This document shows positions 1-5,229 of a DNA stretch of 5,229 nt, in pieces. The DNA lies in contig CALGGS010000018.1 of NCBI GenBank assembly GCA_937915735.1, positions 1-5,229 on the forward strand. Reading direction: 5' to 3'. Position numbers and translations under genes: made by a program. Every line of letters starts with the position of its first letter. Positions within the stretch are counted from its first letter, which is position 1. The stretch comes from an uncultured Treponema sp. (GTDB taxonomy: Bacteria > Spirochaetota > Spirochaetia > Treponematales > Treponemataceae). A model generated the notes under the pieces. It was given only the letters and a program-made list of their open reading frames with translations, had not been told where the DNA came from and did no database searches.

Positions 1-1605
1 CTGCTGTGCTGTGCTGTGCTGTGCTGTGCTGTGCTGTGCTGTGCTGTGCCGCGCTACACGGGCATTGCCGTCGGCGCGCACCTGCTGAACCAGTACGCGC
101 TGGGCGACTGGGCGGATTTCGCGACCGCAAACCTGGGCGCGGGGGTGGACGCGGAGTATACGCTGCCGTCCTTCCTGCCCCTGAACCTTGACCTGGGGGC
201 GAGCCTCAGGACGGAATTCGCCCATGTTTTCCCTAAGAGCGGCGGCACCCTCAAAAGCGATGACCAGCTGAATTTTTCTCTGGGCGCATGGCTGAGGCTC
301 CCGTTCCTGCTCGCAGGACAGACCTTCGCCCTCCAGCCGGAGCTTGCCTACGGACTTGTCCTTCACCACGCGAAGGGGCAGAACGGCTCCGCCGTGGACG
401 GATGGTTCAGCGACAGTGCGCTCTCCCTCGCGCTGGGGCTGCGGTATATCGCGCCTCTAGATTCCCTCAGGAACGTCGAGTTCGAGCTCGCGCCTGTCTA
501 CATGTTCAGCCCGGAAAAGGAAAACTACAGCGTGAGCCAGCTCGGCTTCCGACTGTGCGCGGGCTGGCATGTCGACAGCCTCATCAAAGGGCGCAAGGAG
601 CAGAAGGAAGAGAAGCAGAAGGCCGTGCTCGCAGAGCAGCAGCGGCTTGAGCGCGAGAGGCAGGAAGAAGAAGCGAGAAGGCTTAAAGAAGAAGAGGATG
701 CAAAGCGCCGTGCCATGGAAGCGGCCGCCGACGAGGCGGAGAAGGCGCGCATAGCGGAGGAGCTACGCAAGGCAGAGGAAGAGCGCAAGGCCGCCGAAAC
801 GGAAGCCACCCGCATTGCGACGGAAGAGGCGCGCCGGGCAGAAATTGCCGCATGGCCGAACCCGCTCCTCACATTCACGGCAAGTCCGCAGAACTTTACT
901 CCTGACGGCGACGGCATGAACGACACCGTAACATTTACGATGGGCATTCAATATATAGAAGAAACACCAGAAAGCTGGTCAATCACAATCAAAGACCCGC
1001 AGGGCAACGCCTTCCGCACAATCAAAGGCAAGGGCGCGCTCCCGGAATCTGTGGAATGGGACGGAAAGAGCGATAAAGGCGAGACTGTGGCTTCCAAGAA
1101 CGCCTACAAGGCAACGCTTGCCGTAACGCCGAGCCGCACCGACAGGCTCCGCACTAAAGAGCTTACGGCTTCAACGGACATCACAATCACCACGGGCCTT
1201 CTGCTTGAGGTCATCGTTCCCGACCATGAATGGAAAATGGTCGTAAACGCCATGCAGTTTGCGGGCGGCGGTGCGACATTCGACGGGCTTGACGAGGCTA
1301 CGCTTGCCGCAAACAACGAGACTCTTGACGAAGTTGCACAGCAGATCAAGGAGCATCCGGGGTCAAATGTGTTCGTTCAGGGCTACGCAAACAACGTGAG
1401 CGGCACGGAAAAAGAAAACCGCGAGGAGCTGATTCCGCTCAGTCAGGAACGCGCTGACTTTATTGTCGAGCAGCTTGTAAATCGCGGAATCGAGCGTGAA
1501 ACGCTTACGGCAGAAGGCAAGGGCGGAGCAAACCCGATTGCCTCACGGCGCGACAGGGCCAACTGGTGGAAGAACCGCAGGATTGAGTTCCTGATTAAGA
1601 AATAG
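1..1605 (+). CDS. OmpA-family outer-membrane protein: barrel, coiled coil, FlgD/CHU_C-like domain, OmpA domain (5' partial)
   Basis: This is probably an outer-membrane protein that ties the membrane to peptidoglycan. The frame is open from base 1 to TAG at 1603-1605, so the true start lies left of the window; GTG at 16 lies inside a tandem repeat, lacks a ribosome site and is unlikely to be the start. From residue 1 at base 1: hydrophobic LCCAV repeats (1-16) that could be a signal-peptide core; a region of alternating beta strands (about 18-193, e.g. SLALGLRYIA) read as a small barrel; a charged Glu/Lys/Arg/Ala coiled coil (about 196-284); an Ig-like domain with FTPDGDGMNDTVTF and VEWDGKSDKGETV, typical of FlgD/CHU_C-like folds (about 289-400); and an OmpA domain (about 415-534) with LSQERA and a WWKNRRIEF end. 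The usual GHTD motif reads GYAN. This combination is familiar from Treponema by recall. Domain calls are good; barrel topology is inferred. GC is high (43 of 60 bases at 121-180). Confidence 0.88.
   Translation: MLCCAVLCCAVLCCAVPRYTGIAVGAHLLNQYALGDWADFATANLGAGVDAEYTLPSFLPLNLDLGASLRTEFAHVFPKSGGTLKSDDQLNFSLGAWLRLPFLLAGQTFALQPELAYGLVLHHAKGQNGSAVDGWFSDSALSLALGLRYIAPLDSLRNVEFELAPVYMFSPEKENYSVSQLGFRLCAGWHVDSLIKGRKEQKEEKQKAVLAEQQRLERERQEEEARRLKEEEDAKRRAMEAAADEAEKARIAEELRKAEEERKAAETEATRIATEEARRAEIAAWPNPLLTFTASPQNFTPDGDGMNDTVTFTMGIQYIEETPESWSITIKDPQGNAFRTIKGKGALPESVEWDGKSDKGETVASKNAYKATLAVTPSRTDRLRTKELTASTDITITTGLLLEVIVPDHEWKMVVNAMQFAGGGATFDGLDEATLAANNETLDEVAQQIKEHPGSNVFVQGYANNVSGTEKENREELIPLSQERADFIVEQLVNRGIERETLTAEGKGGANPIASRRDRANWWKNRRIEFLIKK
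2..49 (+). repeat. Pentanucleotide tandem repeat (CTGTG)n inside the 5' end of the OmpA-like gene
   Basis: Nine perfect CTGTG units occupy 4-48, and the perfect period of five runs from 2 to 49; base 1 already breaks it. The unit length is not a multiple of three, so all three frames read the same cyclic pentapeptide (Leu-Cys-Cys-Ala-Val) with no stop, but gain or loss of one unit changes the downstream frame. One added unit would lead to TGA at 86-88; one lost unit would lead to the stop at 189-191. The tract encodes a hydrophobic stretch where a signal peptide is expected. Because it touches the window edge, the full length, the left boundary and its reality are uncertain. Confidence 0.85.
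586..852 (+). other. Coding segment for a long charged coiled coil (periplasmic spacer)
   Basis: This part of the OmpA-like gene encodes about 89 residues made almost only of Glu, Lys, Arg, Ala, Gln and Leu (for example RLERERQEEEARRLKEEE), with no Pro or Gly after the first residues. That composition indicates one continuous helix, probably a coiled coil. It separates the membrane barrel from the Ig-like and OmpA domains, so it most likely crosses the periplasm. At about 0.15 nm rise per residue it would span roughly 13 nm. Length and location are inferred from sequence only. Confidence 0.75.
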
Positions 1606-1608
1606 GAG
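1604..1608 (+). promoter_or_regulatory. Shine-Dalgarno AGGAG of the lipoprotein gene, overlapping the upstream stop codon
   Basis: AGGAG at 1604-1608 sits eight bases before ATG at 1617 and shares two bases with the TAG stop (1603-1605) of the OmpA-like gene. The spacing is ideal and fixes the start of the lipoprotein gene. The overlap means ribosomes ending on the first gene are positioned to restart on the second, so translation may be coupled. No promoter-like element fits in the 11-base gap. Confidence 0.85.
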
Positions 1609-1616
1609 TGACGGAT

Positions 1617-1679
1617 ATGAAGCATAAGATTCTAGGCATGGCGGTGCTGTTATGTGCCGTATTCCTTGCGGCCTGCTCT
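1617..1679 (+). other. Lipoprotein signal peptide with lipobox LAAC
   Basis: The first 21 codons encode a short basic start (MKHK), a core rich in Leu, Val and Ala, and L17-A18-A19-C20, a standard lipobox for signal peptidase II. Cys20 would become the lipid-modified N-terminus, followed by Ser21 and Asp22. The core contains LLCAV, close to the LCCAV string that the pentanucleotide repeat spells in the upstream gene. Whether the mature protein faces the surface or the periplasm cannot be read from the sequence. Confidence 0.9.
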
Positions 1680-4600
1680 GACCTCGTGGACGAGCTTACC
1701 CCGAAGGAAACTTATTACAGAATGGAGATCCCATCCGATATTGAGAACGGAGAGGTCTCGGCAGACAAGACGAGCGCGCGGGCGGGCGACACGGTAAGGC
1801 TCACGCTCTCCGCAAACGAGGGCTACAGGTTCAGCGAGCTCACCGTAACGGGTGCAAACAATGCCGCCGTTCCTGTGACGGCGATAAAGACCGGCGAGGT
1901 CTATACCTTCACCATGCCGGCAAGTGCGGTTAAGATAAGTGCGGCATTTATTCCGATTCCGACTTACAAAGTGACATTCAGCACGGAGAGCGGAACCGAA
2001 GCCGCAGAGCAGACCGTTGAAGAAAACGGCAGGGCAGAAAGACCTTCCGACCCTGCAAAGGACGGCTTTACATTTGCGGGCTGGTACACCTCAGCGGACG
2101 GCGGGGCTACGCTTTCTGAAACCGTGTTCGACTTTAACACGCCAATCACGGCGGACATCACGCTCTATGCAAAGTGGATTGACGCCACAGTGCCTGTCTA
2201 CAAAGTAACCATTGCAGACGGAACTGAGAACGGCACCGTCTCGGCAAGTGCAGACACAGCGGCGGAGGGAACCATAATCACGCTCACCGCTAAGCCAACC
2301 AGCGGCTACACGCTCAGCGCATACAGCGTAAAAGACGCAGAAGAAAATCCCGTCTCTGTAACAACCGACGGCACCTTCACCATGCCGGCATCAAATGTAA
2401 CTGTTTATGCGACATTCACCGAGCTGCCGCCTGACGCCGCAAACTACACTGTGAAGCACCTGTTCCAGAAGGTTGATGCAAGCGGCTACGAGCAGAACAC
2501 CAGTGACTACCCCGACGAGACAAAAGCGGGCACGGTAGGAAGCCAGACGGAAGCAAGCGCAAAGACGGTCACCGGCTTTACTGCCATTGTCATCCAGAAG
2601 ACCATCGAGGCGGACGGATCGACGGTCGTAGAAATCAAGTATGACCGCGACTCGCACATCGTCACCTACGAAGACGGCGCTGACGACGACGACATTGCCG
2701 TTCCCGAAGACACGTTCTACCGCTACGGCGAGACCGTTACCGTAAGCTTTACCGGCATAGGAGCGCGCCCAGGCTATATATTCAACAGCTGGAGTGACGG
2801 AAGCACCTCTTACACAAGCGGCGGCACTAAATCGTTCACCATGGGCGATAGCCCCGTAACGCTTACCGCGCAGTGGACGAAAATCGGCACCACCTTCGCC
2901 GTCACCATCTCCGAGTCAACGGGCGACTTCTCACTTGAAAGCGCGGCGGACGGCACGAAACTGACCTTTACCGCAGTCGGCACAGACTCTGGCGCAAATC
3001 TTGTCTGGAAAGTCTACAAAGACAACACGGCCCTTGCCGATGCCGCCTACAAGCAGAGCGGCCCGGATACGGCCTTCAGCTTTGACACCGGCAGCCTTGA
3101 GGCGGGAAGCTACACGCTTTTTGTGACAAGCGGAACAAGAAGCGCGGCGGCGGTATTTACGGTGCCAGAGCCCATCGCCACGCTCAAAACTGGAAGCGAG
3201 ATTAATGCGATACTCGACACCTTTGGTAAGACAACAATCACCCAGTTTGCCAAGAGTGGCACAAATAAAGAAGGAGCCACAGAATATCTTGACATAGACA
3301 AAAAGATTCCGGTTTGGCTGGACGGTACTGTGGTCTACTACTATGTGCCGGACGGTACAACCGTTTATATGAACGCAGACAGCGCTGAAATGTTCAGAGG
3401 ATGTCAGAAACTTACGGGCATTGATATAGCGGGCTTTGACACGAGCAAAGTCACGGATATGTCAGGTATGTTCGACACTTGTCTGAAACTTGAAACGCTT
3501 AATATAACTGATTTCGACACGAGCAGTGTCACAAATATGAGCTCTATGTTCTGCAAATGTATAACACTTGCAAGCCTTAATTTGAGCAGCTTTGATACGA
3601 GTAGTGTTACGAATATGTCACAGATGTTCGAATACTGTAAAGCACTTACAAGTCTTGATTTGAGCAGCTTTGATACGAGTAATGTTACAAATATGTCAGA
3701 GATGTTACTTGGCTGTGAAAAACTTAAAAGCCTCACTTTGAGCAATCGTTTTAACACGAGCAAGGTTAAAACGATGGCATCGATGTTCCATTTTTGTGAA
3801 GCGCTAGAAAGTCTTGATTTGAGCAGTTTTAACACAAGCAATGTTACAAATATGAGCTCTATGTTTAACTACTGTTCTGCTCTTGAACGCCTTGATGTGA
3901 GCCGCTTTGACACAAGCAATGTTAAAAAAATGAGCTCTATGTTTAGCAGCTGTTCTAGACTTGAAAGCCTTGATTTGGGAAATTTTACCACAAGTAGTGT
4001 TACGGATATGTTAAATATGTTCAATGGCTGCAGAGGCCTTGAAAGCCTTGATGTGAGCGAGTTTGACACGAGCAAAGTCGAAAATATGAGCGGTATGTTC
4101 AACAAATGCTCAAAGCTCACCAGTCTTGATGTGAGAGGCTTTGACACGAGCAATGTTACGAGCATGTCCGCTATGTTCTCTGGCTGTTCTGTTCTTGAAA
4201 GCCTTGATGTGAGCAAGTTTGCCACAAGTAGTGTTACGAATATGGACTCTATGTTCAACAACTGTGAAGCACTTACAAGCCTTGATGTGAGAAACTTTGA
4301 TACGAGTAGTGTTACGGCTATGGGATCTATGTTCTCTGTTTGTACAGCACTAACAAGCCTTGATTTAAGCAGTTTTGACACGAGTAAGGTTACGGATATG
4401 TCATTTATGTTCAACAACTCTCCTAATCTTGAAACCATTTATGTCACAGATAAATTTGTAACATCTGCTGTAACTAATGGTTATCTTTGCTTCGCAGGGT
4501 GTGACAAGCTTGTGGGCGGTGCCGGCACAACTTGTCCAGCGGGTTCTGAAGATGATATTGTCTATGCCCGCATAGATGGTGGTCTCAATAGCGAGACGCC

Positions 4601-5229
4601 GGGTTACTTTACTGATAAGAATGCACCGGTGTATGTTGCTGCCCCAACCTTCCGCTTCGAGGGTGACCATCTGGTGATGGAGACTGAGACGGAAAGAGCC
4701 AGCATTTTCTACCAGATGGAAGAACTGCCCAATATGGATGAGGCTACGATTGAGAAAATCAGCAGTGGCATGACGGTGACGGCTGATGCTCAGCAGTCCA
4801 TATACTACGAACAGCCCGTTGAGATTACCAAGTCGGTCATTGTGAAGGCTATCGCCGCTGGGGCTGCTCTGTCAGAAGTGTCTACGCTGGTCTACGACTA
4901 CGATGCATGGCAGGAATTGTTGAAGGCCATTGAATATGGATCGGAAGTCTATGGCCGTGCCCAGGGCAACAGTGCTGTAGACTCTACGATGTTGGAAGAG
5001 CTGAACTGGATGCTCGACGAGGGTAAGATGGCCTACGACGAACGTGCCACAATGGACAGCTACGAGGCCACGCATTTCGCAGAGCGCATCATGGAACTGG
5101 TTCGTCAGATAGAAGAAATGATGAATGCCGTTGTTGCAGATGCAACGTTCGACAGCAATGGCGTGCTGACAGTAGGCGGTGCGACGACGATGGCGGATGC
5201 GCTGGAAGCCGTAGGCAGTCGTGCGGAGG
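1617..5229 (+). CDS. Large multidomain lipoprotein with InlB-like modules and BspA-like (DUF285) repeats (3' partial)
   Basis: The frame starts at ATG 1617 behind a good ribosome site and stays open for 1204 codons to the right edge, so the end is missing. Residues 1-20 form a lipoprotein signal peptide: a KHK n-region, a hydrophobic core and the lipobox LAAC with Cys20 as the lipidated residue. Next come beta modules: divergent InlB-type (33-111), Flg_new/InlB B-repeat with FAGWY and LYAKW (117-187), a second divergent module (195-267), an YTVKHLF...DGSTVVEIKYDR module (277-344), another InlB-like module (345-420) and an Ig-like domain (426-517). A cap and BspA-like repeats follow (about 581-946), then a closing cap to about 1003, then a chitobiase-C-terminal-like and helical segment (1004-1204). 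Such proteins usually act in adhesion or binding; the ligand cannot be predicted. The gene lies 11 bases after the OmpA-like gene and is probably co-transcribed. Base and codon use shift strongly along its length. Confidence 0.92.
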   Translation, partial: MKHKILGMAVLLCAVFLAACSDLVDELTPKETYYRMEIPSDIENGEVSADKTSARAGDTVRLTLSANEGYRFSELTVTGANNAAVPVTAIKTGEVYTFTMPASAVKISAAFIPIPTYKVTFSTESGTEAAEQTVEENGRAERPSDPAKDGFTFAGWYTSADGGATLSETVFDFNTPITADITLYAKWIDATVPVYKVTIADGTENGTVSASADTAAEGTIITLTAKPTSGYTLSAYSVKDAEENPVSVTTDGTFTMPASNVTVYATFTELPPDAANYTVKHLFQKVDASGYEQNTSDYPDETKAGTVGSQTEASAKTVTGFTAIVIQKTIEADGSTVVEIKYDRDSHIVTYEDGADDDDIAVPEDTFYRYGETVTVSFTGIGARPGYIFNSWSDGSTSYTSGGTKSFTMGDSPVTLTAQWTKIGTTFAVTISESTGDFSLESAADGTKLTFTAVGTDSGANLVWKVYKDNTALADAAYKQSGPDTAFSFDTGSLEAGSYTLFVTSGTRSAAAVFTVPEPIATLKTGSEINAILDTFGKTTITQFAKSGTNKEGATEYLDIDKKIPVWLDGTVVYYYVPDGTTVYMNADSAEMFRGCQKLTGIDIAGFDTSKVTDMSGMFDTCLKLETLNITDFDTSSVTNMSSMFCKCITLASLNLSSFDTSSVTNMSQMFEYCKALTSLDLSSFDTSNVTNMSEMLLGCEKLKSLTLSNRFNTSKVKTMASMFHFCEALESLDLSSFNTSNVTNMSSMFNYCSALERLDVSRFDTSNVKKMSSMFSSCSRLESLDLGNFTTSSVTDMLNMFNGCRGLESLDVSEFDTSKVENMSGMFNKCSKLTSLDVRGFDTSNVTSMSAMFSGCSVLESLDVSKFATSSVTNMDSMFNNCEALTSLDVRNFDTSSVTAMGSMFSVCTALTSLDLSSFDTSKVTDMSFMFNNSPNLETIYVTDKFVTSAVTNGYLCFAGCDKLVGGAGTTCPAGSEDDIVYARIDGGLNSETPGYFTDKNAPVYVAAPTFRFEGDHLVMETETERASIFYQMEELPNMDEATIEKISSGMTVTADAQQSIYYEQPVEITKSVIVKAIAAGAALSEVSTLVYDYDAWQELLKAIEYGSEVYGRAQGNSAVDSTMLEELNWMLDEGKMAYDERATMDSYEATHFAERIMELVRQIEEMMNAVVADATFDSNGVLTVGGATTMADALEAVGSRAE
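1713..2876 (+). repeat. Protein-level array of InlB/Flg_new-type beta modules in the lipoprotein
   Basis: Five beta modules lie in series. Two divergent InlB-type modules (1713-1949 and 2199-2417) share the pattern ENG-x-VSA, then a GxxxxLTx core, then GY, then TFTMPAS near the end. Between them, 1965-2177 fits the Flg_new/InlB B-repeat, with a GFTFAGWYTS core and a YAKW end. 2445-2648 matches a module with YTVKHLF at its start and IEADGSTVVEIKYDR at its end. 2649-2876 ends in GYIFNSW, FTMGDSPVTL and AQW. Such modules usually form an extended stalk on cell-surface proteins. The repeats are recognisable in protein but diverged in DNA. Confidence 0.75.
3357..4454 (+). repeat. BspA-like (DUF285) leucine-rich repeat array, 78-base period
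   Basis: After a cap unit at 3357-3434, thirteen units begin at 3435, 3513, 3591, 3669, 3750, 3828, 3906, 3984, 4062, 4140, 4218, 4296 and 4374. Every step is 78 bases except the fourth unit, which has one extra codon, and the last unit, which runs 81 bases to 4454. The 26-residue consensus is FDTSxVTxMSxMFxxC, then xxLxSLD(L/V)S and two residues. Cys at position 16 is present in the cap unit and units 1-12 and becomes Ser in the thirteenth. Unit 4 reads MLLGC instead of MFxxC. A degenerate unit begins at 4455. Neighbouring units such as those at 3591 and 3669 are also very close in DNA. The segment is AT-rich (21 G/C of 60 at 3601-3660). Such repeats are associated with host or bacterial binding. 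Confidence 0.92.
4455..4625 (+). other. Degenerate last BspA unit and closing cap
   Basis: After the thirteenth unit the pattern decays: KFVTSAVTN keeps the trace of a unit, then CFAGCDKLVGGAG, an acidic stretch, YARIDGG and TPGYFTDKNAP. A KLVGG...YARIDGG...PGYFT ending is, by recall, the common C-terminal cap of BspA/DUF285 arrays in several gut phyla. It marks the end of the repeat domain and the join to the next segment. Confidence 0.7.
4626..5229 (+). other. C-terminal segment with Bacteroidota-like domains, different codon use
   Basis: Residues about 1010-1093 (APTFRFEGDHLVMETETE, then ASIFYQM, IYYEQPVEITKSVIVKAIA and TLVYDYD) resemble the chitobiase/hexosaminidase C-terminal-like beta domain. 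About 1095-1172 is a helical stretch (YDAWQELLKAIEYG ... MAYDERATMDSYEA ... RQIEEMM). A new beta region begins with GVLTVGGATTMADALEA and is cut by the edge. By recall this order is typical of leucine-rich surface proteins of Prevotella and relatives. Hand-counted leucine codons here are 8 CTG, 3 TTG, 1 CTC and no CTT, against 22 CTT and 1 CTG of 35 in units 1-13. The frame is continuous with the upstream part. Confidence 0.6.

Noticed and set aside
16..18. GTG at 16 as the true start of the OmpA-like gene
   Set aside because: GTG recurs in frame every 15 bases because of the repeat, no ribosome site precedes it, and the frame is open to base 1 and beyond. A start left of the window is more likely.
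2..49. CRISPR array or transposon end for the short tandem repeat
   Set aside because: The units are contiguous 5-mers without spacers, and there are no inverted ends or transposase nearby. It is a simple microsatellite.
6..191. 61-codon plus-strand frame starting in the pentanucleotide repeat
   Set aside because: Downstream of the repeat it is an off-frame reading of the OmpA-like gene. It matters only as the out-of-phase product if the repeat loses one unit.
525..947. 140-codon minus-strand open frame
   Set aside because: It is the reverse complement of the Glu/Lys/Arg-rich coiled coil, giving a Ser/Arg/Ala-rich peptide with no recognisable domain. It is a composition shadow.
1606..1616. 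Promoter or terminator between the two genes
   Set aside because: The gap is only 11 bases and holds most of a ribosome site. There is no room for a -35/-10 pair and no hairpin followed by a T run.
3404..4438. Two long open frames on the minus strand (3404-3841 and 3869-4438) across the BspA repeats
   Set aside because: They are antisense shadows: the 78-base periodicity repeats the same stop-free antisense pattern, giving a repetitive LLVSKLLKSRL-type peptide. They lack ribosome sites, and the plus frame is a convincing protein.

Overview
The window carries two same-strand genes and almost nothing else. Both are cut by a window edge. The best guess for the host is a host-associated Treponema-like spirochaete. 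This rests on the first gene's architecture (outer-membrane barrel, charged coiled coil, FlgD/CHU_C-like domain, OmpA domain ending in the WWKNRRIEF signature) and on its pairing with a lipoprotein rich in InlB-like and BspA-like (DUF285) repeats. The assignment comes from recalled family patterns, not from a search.

Layout: positions 2-49 are a pentanucleotide tandem repeat (CTGTG, nine full units) lying inside the 5' end of gene 1. Gene 1 (1-1605) is open to the left edge and encodes an OmpA-like cell-envelope protein. Its stop codon overlaps the Shine-Dalgarno sequence (1604-1608) of gene 2, which starts with ATG at 1617, 11 bases after the stop. Gene 2 runs without a stop for 1204 codons to the right edge. 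It encodes a lipoprotein with, in order, a lipobox, InlB/Flg_new-type beta modules, a BspA cap, thirteen 26-residue BspA units with a closing cap, and a C-terminal segment that resembles Bacteroidota surface proteins. There is no non-coding stretch longer than 11 bases, no RNA gene, no terminator and no visible promoter; any promoter lies left of the window.

How they may work together: gene 1 should span the outer membrane and reach the peptidoglycan through a long periplasmic coiled coil. Gene 2 should be a lipid-anchored, probably surface-displayed adhesin-like protein. Tight spacing suggests co-transcription and perhaps translational coupling.

The most interesting points are these. (1) The 5-bp repeat could switch gene 1 on and off by slippage, as the CTCTT repeat does in neisserial opa genes. 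(2) Gene 2 changes base composition and leucine codon use sharply along its length, which suggests a mosaic gene assembled by transfer, or a chimeric assembly.
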